From Microbacterium suaedae (GTDB taxonomy: Bacteria; Actinomycetota; Actinomycetes; Actinomycetales; Microbacteriaceae), in NCBI RefSeq assembly GCF_003254645.1, contig NZ_PNFD01000003.1:124001-188000 (forward strand): a stretch of DNA of 64,000 nt. The letters are read 5' to 3'. The notes beneath the pieces are model-generated. The model saw only the letters and a program-made list of their open reading frames with translations, was not told the DNA's origin and did not search any database. Positions 9,305 through 18,272 of the stretch are shown here, one piece after another (the first letter of the stretch is position 1; each line of letters starts with the position of its first letter). A program made the translations under genes and the position numbers.

Positions 9305-10734
9305 GCGGTCTCTCCCGTGTGTCCGAGGCGCGCGATCGCGGCCAGGGGGATGCCGACCCAGCTGGGGCGGTTGCGCTGCTCGTAGACCGCCTCGTACACG
9401 GCCTTGTCCGCGACGTACGCGTCGAGCAGCAGGATCTCGTCTTCCGGAGGCGCGCCGTCCGCGAAGCCGAGTTCACGGGCGTACGCGGCCACGAACGCCT
9501 CGCGAGCGACGACGGGCCACTCGCCACACTCGTCCACGCCCCGAACGAGGGGTTCCCTCCCGTCGGCAGGCGACATGCGAACGACGGCGAGCGCGTAGTC
9601 GAACGAGCGCATCACCCCCGCGACGTCACGCCACGCCGAATCGGGCCGCACCCTCTCGGCAAGGGGCTTCGCGGGCTCGCCCTCGAAGTCGACGATCCGC
9701 CACCCCTGGGGCGTGCGCAGCGCCTGGCCGAGGTGCATATCGCCGTGGATCCGCTGCACCGTCAGCCCCGGCAGCTCGCCCACGCGCGCGAACAGGCCGC
9801 GCAGTCGCGGCGCGTGCGCGTCGAGCTCGGGCACGGCGAGGATCGCCCGATCGAGCCGTTCGCGCATCCGTTCGGCGAGGGCGACGGCCGCCTCGGGCCC
9901 GCGCCGCTCGCTCGGAAACACCTCCCGCAGGAGTCGGTGGATCCGCGCAAGCGCACGGGCGAGCTCCGCAGCTTCGTGGTCGAAACCAGCCGATCCCGCG
10001 CTCTCGTCGACGAGCATCGTGCGCACACTCGACAGCGCCAGCACGAAGCCGTCGGTCGCACCGCGCAGATAGGTCTGCAGCATCGCAAGCTGCAGGACGG
10101 ATCCGTCGACAGTGGTGTCTGCCCATCCGATGAGACCTGGCACGTCGTCGCCCCCGGCCTCCGTGAGGGCTCGGAGGATCTCGATCTCGGGATTGCGGCC
10201 CGGCGACACCTTGCGGAAGAGCTTCATGATCGACTGCTCGCCGAATCGGACGGACGAGTTCGACTGCTCCCCCGTCAGCGGCGACGACGTCGCATCAGGG
10301 TCGAGCTGCGTGTCCGCCACGCGATGGAAACGCGCGCCCGGCACCTCGCGAGGCGCCGATCCGGTCGCGGATGCGAAAGCCCCGAGCCACAGCGCCATCG
10401 CATCGCGGTCATGCACGGCGTCGTAGACCTCCCCGAGGCCGCTCCCGTCCGCACCGACGAGGGCGTGCTCGAGACGGGCGACGGGGTCGGCGTAGGACGA
10501 GAGGGGCACGTGGTAGGTCTCGGCGCCGCCCTCCTCGTCGTCGTAGACAACGTCGACCAGGTGGATGCGCACGGCCCGCAGGCGGCTCACGGCGTCTCCG
10601 GACGTCCGGAAATCCGCCGGATCCAGCTCGGCGATGGTCCGCACGCCCGTGACGCGGAACGGGCGCCCCTTGCCCCCGAACCAGCGCGTGCGCACAAGAT
10701 ACGACTCGACGTCCTCGGACGTGGGCGCAGTCAC
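9301..10734 (-). CDS. mak: Maltokinase (trehalose synthase-associated)
   Basis: Mak/Pep2 (477 aa) phosphorylates maltose with ATP to give alpha-maltose-1-phosphate, the GlgE donor. The kinase fold is aminoglycoside-phosphotransferase-like. The N-lobe begins [16 protein letters not shown]; the catalytic loop [11 protein letters not shown] and metal-binding IVDFEGEP lie at ~310-345. A longer frame extends upstream, but the GTG at 10732-10734 is chosen because it overlaps the treS stop as GTGA, matching every other junction in the operon, and gives the usual length. In many actinobacteria mak is fused to treS; here the two are separate but coupled. Confidence 0.95.
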   Translation of the reverse strand: MTAPTSEDVESYLVRTRWFGGKGRPFRVTGVRTIAELDPADFRTSGDAVSRLRAVRIHLVDVVYDDEEGGAETYHVPLSSYADPVARLEHALVGADGSGLGEVYDAVHDRDAMALWLGAFASATGSAPREVPGARFHRVADTQLDPDATSSPLTGEQSNSSVRFGEQSIMKLFRKVSPGRNPEIEILRALTEAGGDDVPGLIGWADTTVDGSVLQLAMLQTYLRGATDGFVLALSSVRTMLVDESAGSAGFDHEAAELARALARIHRLLREVFPSERRGPEAAVALAERMRERLDRAILAVPELDAHAPRLRGLFARVGELPGLTVQRIHGDMHLGQALRTPQGWRIVDFEGEPAKPLAERVRPDSAWRDVAGVMRSFDYALAVVRMSPADGREPLVRGVDECGEWPVVAREAFVAAYARELGFADGAPPEDEILLLDAYVADKAVYEAVYEQRNRPSWVGIPLAAIARLGHTGETA

Positions 10735-12494
10735 AGGACGCCACCCTCGGGATCCGTCGCGGGCGCCTGCAGCCGAAACCACAGGAATGCGTGCCCGCCG
10801 AGCGTGAGGAAGTACGGCAGCTCGCCGATGCGGGGGAAAGGGACGCCGCCGAGGATCTCGACGGGGATGAACCCCTCGAAGCGCCGCAGATCGAGTTCGA
10901 CCGGCTGCGGGAACTGAGAGAGGTTGTTCACGCAGATGATGATCTCGCTCGAGCTGTCGTCGATCGCGTGCTCGCGCGAGAACGACAGCACCGACGGATT
11001 GGATCCTCCGAGATCGTTGAATCCCCCGAGCCCGAACGCCGGGTGCCGCCGCCGCGCGCGGATCATCTGCCGCGTCCAGTTCAGCAGGCTCGAGTGGTTC
11101 TCCTGCTGGGCCTCGACATTGACCGACTGGTATCCGTACACGGGATCCTGCACGAGCGGCAGCGCCAGCTTGCCGGGATTCGCGCGGGAGAAGCCGGCGT
11201 TGCGGTCGCTCGACCACTGCATCGGGGTGCGCACACCGTCACGATCGCCGAGCCAGATGTTGTCACCCATGCCGATCTCGTCGCCGTAATAGAGCACGGG
11301 CGATCCGGGCAGGCTCAGCAGCAGGGCCGTGAACAACTCGATCTGATCGATGTCGTTCTCGAGAAGCGGTGCCAGCCGGCGGCGGATCCCGATGTTCGCC
11401 TTCATCCGCGGATCCTTCGCGTACTCGCTCCACATGTAGTCGCGATCCTCCTCCGTCACCATCTCGAGCGTCAGCTCGTCGTGATTGCGGAGGAAGACGC
11501 CCCACTGGCATCCGGACGGAATGGAGGGCGTCTGCGCGAGGATCTCGCTGATCGGAAAGCGAGACTCCCGGCGCACAGCCATGAAGATCCGCGGCATGAC
11601 CGGGAAGTGAAAGCACATGTGGCACTCGTCGCCGCCGATCTGCGGATCCCCGAAGTAGTCGACGACGTCCTGCGGCCACTGATTCGCCTCGGCGAGGAGC
11701 ACACGATCCGGGTACTCGGCGTCGACGATGCTCCGCACCTTGCGCAGGAAGTCGTGCGTCTCGGGGAGGTTCTCGCCGTTCGTGCCCACCCGCTCGTACA
11801 GATACGGCACGGCATCGAGGCGGAAGCCGTCGAGCCCCATATCCAGCCAGAACCGCATCGCGTCGATGACGGCGTCGTGCACGTCGGGATTGTCGTAGTT
11901 GAGATCCGGCTGGTGGTGGAAGAAGCGATGCCAGAAGTACTGACCGCGTACGGGATCCCACGTCCAGTTGCTCGGCTCGGTGTCGACGAAGATGACCCGC
12001 GCGTCCTGGTACAGGTCATCGGTGTCGTTCCACACATAGAAGTCGCCGTACGGACCGTCGGGATCGTCGCGGGACGCCTGGAACCACGGATGTTCGTCGC
12101 TCGTGTGGTTGACGACGAAGTCGATGATCACGCGGATCCCCCGCGCGTGCGCCGCCTCAACGAGCAGGCGGACGTCGGAGGTGGTCCCGACCGACGGGTG
12201 CACGCCCGTGAAGTCGGCCACGTCGTAGCCGCCGTCACGCAGCGGCGACGGGAAGAACGGCGGCAGCCAGATGCAGTCGACGCCGAGCCACTCCAGGTAG
12301 TCGAGCTTCTCGATGAGCCCGCGGAAGTCACCCTGTCCATCGCCGTCGCCGTCGTGGAACGAACGGACCAGCACCTCGTAGAACACGGCCGTCTTGAACC
12401 ACTCGGGCTCGCGCACGGCCCCCGGTGAATCGGGGAACGGCTCGTCGGCGATGACCGGGATCGATGTGGTCAGCGGCGACGCGTCGGAGGTCAT
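10731..12494 (-). CDS. treS: Maltose alpha-D-glucosyltransferase (trehalose synthase)
   Basis: TreS (587 aa) interconverts trehalose and maltose, feeding maltose to Mak. The GH13_16 features are clear: [22 protein letters not shown] near the N-terminus, [28 protein letters not shown] with the nucleophile Asp, [15 protein letters not shown] with the acid Glu, and [12 protein letters not shown]. The ATG at 12492-12494 overlaps the glgE stop as ATGA. The upstream extension of the frame overlaps glgE and lacks family similarity, so it is not used. Sits second in the operon glgE-treS-mak-glgB. Confidence 0.96.
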   Translation of the reverse strand: MTSDASPLTTSIPVIADEPFPDSPGAVREPEWFKTAVFYEVLVRSFHDGDGDGQGDFRGLIEKLDYLEWLGVDCIWLPPFFPSPLRDGGYDVADFTGVHPSVGTTSDVRLLVEAAHARGIRVIIDFVVNHTSDEHPWFQASRDDPDGPYGDFYVWNDTDDLYQDARVIFVDTEPSNWTWDPVRGQYFWHRFFHHQPDLNYDNPDVHDAVIDAMRFWLDMGLDGFRLDAVPYLYERVGTNGENLPETHDFLRKVRSIVDAEYPDRVLLAEANQWPQDVVDYFGDPQIGGDECHMCFHFPVMPRIFMAVRRESRFPISEILAQTPSIPSGCQWGVFLRNHDELTLEMVTEEDRDYMWSEYAKDPRMKANIGIRRRLAPLLENDIDQIELFTALLLSLPGSPVLYYGDEIGMGDNIWLGDRDGVRTPMQWSSDRNAGFSRANPGKLALPLVQDPVYGYQSVNVEAQQENHSSLLNWTRQMIRARRRHPAFGLGGFNDLGGSNPSVLSFSREHAIDDSSSEIIICVNNLSQFPQPVELDLRRFEGFIPVEILGGVPFPRIGELPYFLTLGGHAFLWFRLQAPATDPEGGVL

Positions 12495-14443
12495 GTGTCG
12501 TCTCGAATCGTGAGGATGTGGGCGACCTGGTGCCCGGGGTCGAACGCCACCCAGTTGTGCTCGCCCCACCACCAGTCTTCGCCCGTGAGGTGCTCGTGCA
12601 CGGCGAAGTATTCGGGGAGACCGAGCGCCCGCCAATCGAGGTGCACGGTCGTGGCGCGCGCCCCGTGCGGGTCGAGATTGAGGACGACGATGACCGTGTC
12701 GGCGCCGGAGCCCTTCGTGAAGACCAGCACGTGGTCGTCGTCGCTCCAGTGGACCCGCAGCTCTCGCAGCGTCTGCAGCGCAGGGATCTCCCGGCGCAGG
12801 GCATTGAGGCGCGCGATATAGGGTGCGATCGATCGCCCCTCGGCCTCGGCGCCGTCCCAGTCGCGGATCCGGATCTGATACTTCTCGCTGTCGAGGTACT
12901 CCTCGGATCCGGGGCGCACGGCGACGTGCTCACAGAGCTCGTACCCCGCGTACATTCCCCAGGTGGGCGACGCCGTCGCCGCGAGCGTCGCGCGGATCCG
13001 AAACGCGTTCGGACCGCCGTACTGGAGGAAGGCGTGCAGGATGTCGGGGGTGTTGGGCCAGAACGCCGGCCGCATCACGTGGTCGGACTCTGTCGCGACC
13101 TCGGCGAGATACTCCTCGATCTCGCCCTTCTCGGTGCGCCACGTGAAGTAGGTGTACGACTGGTGGAAGCCGGCGGCCCCGAGCCCGTGCATCATGGCGC
13201 GCCGCGTGAACGCCTCGCTGAGGAAGATCACATCGGGATCGGTCGCGCGGATCCGCCCGAGCAGCCACTCCCAGAAGGCGAGCGGCTTCGTGTGCGGATT
13301 GTCGACGCGGAAGATGCGCACGCCACGCGCCATCCAGAACCGCACGACGCGCTCGGCCTCGGCGAAGATCCCGGCGGGATCGTTGTCGAAGTTGATCGGA
13401 TAGATGTCCTGGTACTTCTTCGGCGGGTTCTCGGCGTAGGCGATCGAGCCGTCGGCGCGCGTCGTGAAGAACTCGGGATGCTCGGTCACCCACGGATGAT
13501 CGGGCGCGGCCTGCAGGGCGAAGTCCAGCGCGATCTCGATCCCCCGTTCGTGCGCCCGCGCGACGAACGCGTCGAAGTCGGCGAGGGTGCCGAGATCGGG
13601 ATGGATCGCGTCGTGCCCGCCGTGCCGGGATCCGATCGCCCACGGCACGCCGACGTCCTCGGGGCCCGGGTCGAGCGTGTTGTTGCGCCCCTTCCGGTTC
13701 ACCTCGCCGATCGGATGGATCGGCGGCAGGTAGAGCACGTCGAAGCCCATCTCGGCGACGCGGTCGAGGCTCGCGATCGCCGTGCGGAAGGTGCCGCTGA
13801 TCGTCCTCCCCGTGTCGGGATCGACGCGCGCACCCTCGCTGCGGGGGAAGAACTCGTACCAGGATCCGACGAGCGCCCTCCTCCGATCCGCGAAGAGCGG
13901 GAAGGGACCGTCGACGGTGAGGAGATCGCGCAGGGGTCTCTCGCGGAACAGCTGCGTCGTCTCCTCGCTCGCGATGACGGCGACGCGCGCCTCGAGGGGA
14001 CGGTGGGCATCGGTCAGCGCGGCACGCAGCGCCGCGCATCGCGCGTCGGTCTCGTGCTCCGCCTCGAGGCGGTCGAGGAGCAGCAGCCCCTCCGTGAACA
14101 TGAGCTCGACGTCCACGCCTGCCCGGATCTTGACCTCGGCGTTGTGCTGCCACGTGGCGAGCGCATCGCTGAAGGCGTGGATCTCGTACCCCCACTCCCC
14201 CGGAGCGTCGGGCGCGACCCAGGCTTCCCAGCGGTCGCTGCCCTTCGACACCTCGCGCATGCGAGCAGGATCCTGACGTACCCCGTCGGGACCGACGAGC
14301 ACCACCTCGGCGCCCAGCCGATCGTGCCCCTCTCGGAAGACGGTGGCGCGGATCGGCTGCGCCTCGCCGACCGTAGCCTTGGCGGGGCGGACGCCCCCGT
14401 GAACGAGCGGGTGAACATCGACGACGGGTATTCGGCCGACCAT
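12491..14443 (-). CDS. glgE: Alpha-1,4-glucan:maltose-1-phosphate maltosyltransferase GlgE
   Basis: GlgE (650 aa) transfers maltose from maltose-1-phosphate to the non-reducing end of alpha-1,4-glucans. An N-terminal beta-domain ([19 protein letters not shown]) is followed by a helical segment and a GH13_3 catalytic domain: [62 protein letters not shown] (nucleophile Asp) and FLSEAFTRR (acid Glu). It is the first gene of the four-gene operon. The start ATG is 6 nt from a TACGTT -10 box, indicating a leaderless message. No glycogen synthase lies in the window, so this operon is the glucan-building route visible here. Confidence 0.97.
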   Translation of the reverse strand: MVGRIPVVDVHPLVHGGVRPAKATVGEAQPIRATVFREGHDRLGAEVVLVGPDGVRQDPARMREVSKGSDRWEAWVAPDAPGEWGYEIHAFSDALATWQHNAEVKIRAGVDVELMFTEGLLLLDRLEAEHETDARCAALRAALTDAHRPLEARVAVIASEETTQLFRERPLRDLLTVDGPFPLFADRRRALVGSWYEFFPRSEGARVDPDTGRTISGTFRTAIASLDRVAEMGFDVLYLPPIHPIGEVNRKGRNNTLDPGPEDVGVPWAIGSRHGGHDAIHPDLGTLADFDAFVARAHERGIEIALDFALQAAPDHPWVTEHPEFFTTRADGSIAYAENPPKKYQDIYPINFDNDPAGIFAEAERVVRFWMARGVRIFRVDNPHTKPLAFWEWLLGRIRATDPDVIFLSEAFTRRAMMHGLGAAGFHQSYTYFTWRTEKGEIEEYLAEVATESDHVMRPAFWPNTPDILHAFLQYGGPNAFRIRATLAATASPTWGMYAGYELCEHVAVRPGSEEYLDSEKYQIRIRDWDGAEAEGRSIAPYIARLNALRREIPALQTLRELRVHWSDDDHVLVFTKGSGADTVIVVLNLDPHGARATTVHLDWRALGLPEYFAVHEHLTGEDWWWGEHNWVAFDPGHQVAHILTIRDDT

Positions 14444-14449
14444 GGGTTC

Positions 14450-14455
14450 AACGTA
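14450..14455 (-). promoter_or_regulatory. -10 box of the glgE operon (leaderless)
   Basis: On the minus strand TACGTT is followed by six bases and the glgE ATG. No good -35 hexamer is visible and no Shine-Dalgarno fits between, so the transcript probably begins at the start codon. Confidence 0.5.
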
Positions 14456-14622
14456 GTCCCGGGAGGGATCGGCGGGGAACCCCCACGTACCGACCGTTCA
14501 CACGCGGTTCACACGCGGGGGCGTCGCCCGGCACTTCGCGGGTGCCGCCGGGTCGTTTCCGGCGCCGCGAGCGACCACATCGCACTCGCGAGCGCGTTCA
14601 GGAGAAATTGCACAGGGGTGTG

Positions 14623-14628
14623 TACTTT
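14623..14628 (+). promoter_or_regulatory. -10 box of the tetR gene
   Basis: TACTTT ends 8 nt before the ATG at 14637, with no Shine-Dalgarno between, again suggesting leaderless transcription. The preceding GTGTGTAC could form part of an autoregulatory operator. Confidence 0.4.
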
Positions 14629-14636
14629 AGAGATTC

Positions 14637-15287
14637 ATGACCCGTTCTCTTCGCCGCGATGCCGTCGCGAACCGCCAGGCGCTGCTCGATGCCGCGGGGC
14701 GCGTGCTGCGCGTGTCGCCGCAGGCGTCGATCGACGCGATCGCCGCCGAAGCAGGGCTCACCCGCCGCGCCGTCTACGGGCACTTCTCGTCGCGCGACGA
14801 GCTGCTGCGGGAACTCCTCGACCGCGGCGCGACGCAGATCGCGGGCGCCGTCGCCGACATCCGGCACGACGATCCCTCCGTGCACGTCGCACTGCTCGGA
14901 TCCGCCGTCTGGCGGGCGATCGCGCACGTCAAGCTCGTCGCGCAGGCGCTCGTCTCGGGCCCTCTCGAGCGCGAGGTCGGCGCTGCGCTCGCGCCGATCC
15001 GCCGATCCCTGCGCGACGCCGTCGCGCGCGGCTGCGCGGCGGGCGCGTTCCGGCAGGACGCGGCTCCCGAGGTCATTGCACGCCTCGTCGAGGATTCGGC
15101 CCTCGCCGTGCTCGACGCCGCCGTGGCGCGCGAGATCCCCGACGACGAGGCGCAGCGCCTCGTCAGCGCAACGGCACTCGGCGTCGCGGGGCTGTCGTGG
15201 CGCGAGGCGCAGGGTGCGATCGCCCGCGCGGGCGAGAAGGACCCCGATACGGTGCAGTCAGCAGACCCGAACGGAGGCCTCGCGTGA
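14637..15287 (+). CDS. TetR/AcrR-family transcriptional regulator
   Basis: This 216-aa protein has an N-terminal TetR helix-turn-helix (RQALLDAAGRVLRVS, then IDAIAAEAGLTRRAVYGHFSSRDELL, residues ~15-62). The C-terminal ligand domain shows no recognisable specificity. Its stop overlaps the GTG of the next gene as GTGA, and the YhgE/Pip membrane protein follows, so the three genes form one unit. In this arrangement the regulator probably represses its own exporter-like operon; the inducer is unknown. Confidence 0.88.
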   Translation: MTRSLRRDAVANRQALLDAAGRVLRVSPQASIDAIAAEAGLTRRAVYGHFSSRDELLRELLDRGATQIAGAVADIRHDDPSVHVALLGSAVWRAIAHVKLVAQALVSGPLEREVGAALAPIRRSLRDAVARGCAAGAFRQDAAPEVIARLVEDSALAVLDAAVAREIPDDEAQRLVSATALGVAGLSWREAQGAIARAGEKDPDTVQSADPNGGLA

Positions 15288-15859
15288 TCCTCTCCGCCCA
15301 TAGCGTCGCGAAGGGCCCCCTCCCCGCGACGAGCCTCGAGGTCGCGACGGGCGGGGTGACGCTCGTTCCCGTCGAGGGCGGGCAGCGCCCGACGCTGCTC
15401 GCCCTCATCCTCGCCGGCCGGATGACGCCCGCCGCCGGCGACGTCACCCTCGACGGCGCGTCCGATGCCCGGCAGCTGCGCCGCCGCGTCGCCATCGTGG
15501 ACGCGCCCGACACGAGCGCCCCCGTCGACGACCTGCCCCTCGCCTCGGTGGTCACCGAGGAGTTCGTCTTCTCAGGCCTGCGTGGACCGCGGCGGGCGGC
15601 ACGCCGCCTCCTCGCCGACGAGGGGCTCAGCGACCACGCCTCGACGCCGATCGGCGATCTCCCGGCCGCGGCGCGGATCCGCGTCCTCACCCGAACGGCC
15701 GCGGCACCGCCTTCGGTAGACGCACTCGTCCTCACCGCTCCCGACCGCCACGGCGGCGACACGGCCGATTGGCTCGACGCGGCGCATGCGTGGGCCGCGC
15801 GCCGCTACGCCGTCATCGTCCTCGCCTCCGCCGGCGCCATCGCCGCCGCCCGCGCATGA
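15284..15859 (+). CDS. Degenerate ABC-ATPase-like protein lacking Walker A
   Basis: The GTG at 15284 overlaps the tetR stop, giving 191 aa. The first half follows the layout of an ABC transporter nucleotide-binding domain: an opening beta-strand, a position equivalent to the P-loop, then LLALILAGRMTPAAGDVTLDG, matching the usual LLxLLxGLxxPxxGxVxxDG. Where GPNGAGKT should be, it reads VPVEGGQRPT, with no Lys. No LSGGQ signature or Walker B DEP is seen; the region ends in DALVLTAPDRHGG. It is therefore either a pseudo-ATPase or a decaying gene, though the frame is intact and coupled to tetR. It may act as a partner of the YhgE/Pip protein downstream. Function not assigned. Confidence 0.75.
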   Translation: MILSAHSVAKGPLPATSLEVATGGVTLVPVEGGQRPTLLALILAGRMTPAAGDVTLDGASDARQLRRRVAIVDAPDTSAPVDDLPLASVVTEEFVFSGLRGPRRAARRLLADEGLSDHASTPIGDLPAAARIRVLTRTAAAPPSVDALVLTAPDRHGGDTADWLDAAHAWAARRYAVIVLASAGAIAAARA

Positions 15860-15864
15860 CCCGT

Positions 15865-15943
15865 CCCCAGATTCGGAGATCTCACGAAACGCGGAAGAAT
15901 CTCGCGGATCCGTCCGCTCCTGGGGATTTCTCCGACTTTCGTG
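15865..15943 (+). other. Leader with three collinear complementary segment pairs upstream of the YhgE/Pip gene
   Basis: CCCCAG (15865-15870), TCGGAGA (15873-15879) and CACGAAA (15883-15889) are each complementary to CTGGGG (15920-15925), TCTCCGA (15929-15935) and TTTCGTG (15937-15943), but in the same order rather than nested. Only one pair, or a pseudoknot, can form at a time. The first half also contains the palindrome GAGATCTC. It lies between the ATPase-like gene and the GTG at 15966. Confidence 0.45.
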
Positions 15944-15965
15944 ACGCCCTCACCTTGGAGTTCTC

Positions 15966-17858
15966 GTGAAGTTCCCCACGCTCGTCCGCACCGAGCTGCA
16001 ACGGCTGACCTCATCACCCATGTCGATCCTCGCGCTCGTCGCGCTCATGCTGGTACCCGTGCTCTACTCGGGCCTGTACCTGTGGGGCAACGACGATCCG
16101 TACGGCAACCTCGACAGCGTGCCGGCCGCTCTCGTCGTCGAAGACGAGGGAGCGACACAGGACGGTGAGGACGTCGACTACGGCGAGCAGGTGCGCGACG
16201 AGCTCGTCGCCGACGGGACCCTCGACTGGCAGGTCACCGACGCCGGCGAAGCCGCCACGGGCCTGCAATCGGGCAAGTACGACTTCGTCGTCACCTTCGG
16301 CGCCGACTTCTCGCGCTCGCTCACATCCATCGGCGAGGACGACCCGTCGAAGGCCGTCGTCGAGCTCACGACGAACGACGCGAACAGCTACCTCGCCGGC
16401 ACGATCGCCGACACCGTGACCGACACCGTGCGCGACAGCCTCACTCAGGAGGTCGGCGAGAAGGCGGCGCGCACACTCCTCGACAGCCTCGCAACGATCC
16501 GCTCCGGCCTCGCAGAAGCGGCCGACGGATCCGCACAGCTCGCCGACGGATCCGCGTCCGCGAAGGAGGGGGCCGACGCGCTCGCCGATGGTGCCGCGAC
16601 TGCGGCCGACGGATCCGATGACCTCGTCGCGGGGCTGAACACCCTGAATGCGTCGGCGTCCGCCTTGCCCGAGCAGGCGTCCCAGCTAAACGACGGCGCG
16701 CAGCAGGTGGCCGACGGCAATGCGCAGCTCGACGCGCAGGTCGCTCCTGCCGCGCAGCGCGTCGACGAGGCGGTCGGGGCGCTTCCCTCCGAGCAGGATC
16801 TGCGCGAGCGGCTCACCGAGGCCGGCCTTTCGGAGGAGGAGATCGACCAGGTCGTCAGCCTTGTGGATCCCGTCCACACCGATATCGAGCAGGCCAACGA
16901 CGAGGTGCAGGGCGCCGCGGCCGCTGTCCAGCAGCTGGCGGACGGATCCGCGCAGCTCGCCGAGGGCACGCAGCAGCTCTCGGACGGCATGCCCGCACTC
17001 GCGGACGGCATCGCGAGCGCCGCGACGGGCGCCTCCGATCTTTCGAGCGGCGTGCATGAGCTGTCCGACGGAGCCGGTGAGCTCGACTCAGGGCTCGACG
17101 AGCTGAAGGGCGGATCCCGCGAACTCGCCGACAGCCTCGGAAGCGCTGTCGAGGAGATCCCCGACCAGTCCGAGGACGAGCGCGCGACCGCCGCCGCGAT
17201 GATGTCGGATCCCGTCTCCGTCGACGAGGGGGCGACGACCGCCGCCTCGTCCTATGGCGCGGGGATGGCGCCGTTCTTCATCAGCCTCGCGGCATGGATC
17301 GGGATCTACGCCCTGTTCCTCATCGTGAAGCCGTACTCGCAGCGTGCCGTGACGGCGCTGCGCCGCCCCTTGCCGATCACGCTCGGCGCCTGGGCGACGC
17401 CCGCGATCCTCGGCGTCGTGCAGATGGTCGCCGTGTTCCTCATCGTCGCGTTCGCGCTGGGGTATTCCATCGCGCAGCCGGCGGCGATGATCGGCTTCAT
17501 GGCGCTGACGTCGATCACGTTCGCGGCCATCATCCTCACCCTCAACGTGCTGCTCGGCAGCGTGGGGCAGTTTCTCGGGCTCGTGCTCATGGTGCTGCAG
17601 CTCGTGACGGCGGGCGGCACGTTCCCCTACCAGACGCTTCCGACGCCTCTACGGGCGCTGCACGAGGTGCTTCCGATGAGCCACTCGGTCGAGGGGATCC
17701 GCCAGCTCATGTACGGCGGGGACATGTCGCGCGCGTGGGCCGACGCGGGATTCCTCGCGATCTGGCTCGCGGTCGCGCTCCTCGCCGCATTCCTCGCGAT
17801 CACCCGCATGACCCGCACTCGCACCCTGCGCGATCTGCGGCCGTCGTTGATCGGGTAG
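15966..17858 (+). CDS. YhgE/Pip-domain membrane protein (ABC-2-type exporter-like)
   Basis: This 630-aa integral membrane protein starts at GTG 15966, preceded by GGAG at 15957-15960. One membrane helix lies at ~20-40 (ILALVALMLVPVLYSGLYLW). A long extracellular part (~45-420) contains many repeats of the form LADGSxQLxDG, typical of Pip/YhgE stalks and probably coiled coil. About five further helices lie at ~430-600. The C-terminal domain resembles ABC-2 permeases; the family includes phage-infection protein Pip and export or type VII-associated proteins. It follows tetR and the ATPase-like gene, suggesting a repressor-controlled export system. Substrate unknown. Confidence 0.88.
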   Translation: MKFPTLVRTELQRLTSSPMSILALVALMLVPVLYSGLYLWGNDDPYGNLDSVPAALVVEDEGATQDGEDVDYGEQVRDELVADGTLDWQVTDAGEAATGLQSGKYDFVVTFGADFSRSLTSIGEDDPSKAVVELTTNDANSYLAGTIADTVTDTVRDSLTQEVGEKAARTLLDSLATIRSGLAEAADGSAQLADGSASAKEGADALADGAATAADGSDDLVAGLNTLNASASALPEQASQLNDGAQQVADGNAQLDAQVAPAAQRVDEAVGALPSEQDLRERLTEAGLSEEEIDQVVSLVDPVHTDIEQANDEVQGAAAAVQQLADGSAQLAEGTQQLSDGMPALADGIASAATGASDLSSGVHELSDGAGELDSGLDELKGGSRELADSLGSAVEEIPDQSEDERATAAAMMSDPVSVDEGATTAASSYGAGMAPFFISLAAWIGIYALFLIVKPYSQRAVTALRRPLPITLGAWATPAILGVVQMVAVFLIVAFALGYSIAQPAAMIGFMALTSITFAAIILTLNVLLGSVGQFLGLVLMVLQLVTAGGTFPYQTLPTPLRALHEVLPMSHSVEGIRQLMYGGDMSRAWADAGFLAIWLAVALLAAFLAITRMTRTRTLRDLRPSLIG

Positions 17859-17870
17859 GCAGGGCGCACG

Positions 17871-17954
17871 TGCACAACGACGCCAATTCTCGCGGCGACC
17901 ACCCCGACACGCCGCTCCCGGCACAAGTCCGCGCAGAATTGGCGTCGTTGTGCA
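17871..17954. repeat. Family A hairpin element, copy 1 (84 bp)
   Basis: The left arm TGCACAACGACGCCAATTCT (17871-17890) is the perfect reverse complement of 17935-17954, around a 44-nt interior. It lies between the convergent ends of the YhgE/Pip gene and the monooxygenase-like gene. The copies at 19611 and 46441 share arm and length. Confidence 0.95.
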
Positions 17955-17961
17955 TCCAGCC

Positions 17962-18243
17962 TCAGCCGCTCACCTCGTACTCGCGGGGGATCCCCGCGGT
18001 CACCCGGCCCCATTCGCTCGCCGCGACACGCTCCTGATGGGCGGCGAATGCGGCACGATCCGCGAAGCGCTCGGCGACGGCCCATACGAGCGGATCGTCC
18101 GTCTGCTCGACCGAGAAGCTCGCGCACCCCGGCTCGGCGCGTGTAAGGGCGATGTGCTCCGGCAGGTGCCGGCGCACCACGGCGACGTCCGCCGCGTCCC
18201 GGCATCGCAGGAACCCGGTCAGCGTCACCTCGTCTCTGGGCAC
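17962..18243 (-). CDS. Antibiotic biosynthesis monooxygenase (ABM)-fold protein
   Basis: This 93-aa single-domain protein matches the ABM/quinol-monooxygenase-like alpha-beta barrel family: VTLTGFLRCRDAADVAVVRRHLPEHIALTRAEPGC, ending in FADRAAFAAHQERVAAS and a closing strand. The GTG at 18241-18243 is taken as start because TAGCGT lies 6 nt before it. Such proteins act as small heme-free oxygenases or as dimeric binding proteins; the substrate cannot be inferred. It is divergent from the gene at 18273 with only 29 bp between start codons. Confidence 0.75.
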   Translation of the reverse strand: MPRDEVTLTGFLRCRDAADVAVVRRHLPEHIALTRAEPGCASFSVEQTDDPLVWAVAERFADRAAFAAHQERVAASEWGRVTAGIPREYEVSG

Positions 18244-18249
18244 CCGACC

Positions 18250-18265
18250 ACGCTATCCCTACGAT
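18250..18265. promoter_or_regulatory. Compact divergent leaderless promoters
   Basis: Within the 29-bp gap two -10 boxes point outwards. On the minus strand TAGCGT (18250-18255) is 6 nt from the GTG at 18243; on the plus strand TACGAT (18260-18265) is 7 nt from the ATG at 18273. The -35 regions must lie inside or against the opposite gene. Confidence 0.5.
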
Positions 18266-18272
18266 CGGAGAC

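Noticed and set aside
12464..15283. A long plus-strand frame through glgE and tetR that joins the ATPase-like gene
   Set aside because: It is antisense to glgE and out of frame with tetR. Only the part from GTG 15284, coupled to tetR, is a plausible gene.
17871..17954. Hairpin families A and B as a CRISPR array or tRNA-like genes
   Set aside because: Copies are dispersed rather than tandem, have inverted arms and no spacers, and there are no cas genes or cloverleaf features.
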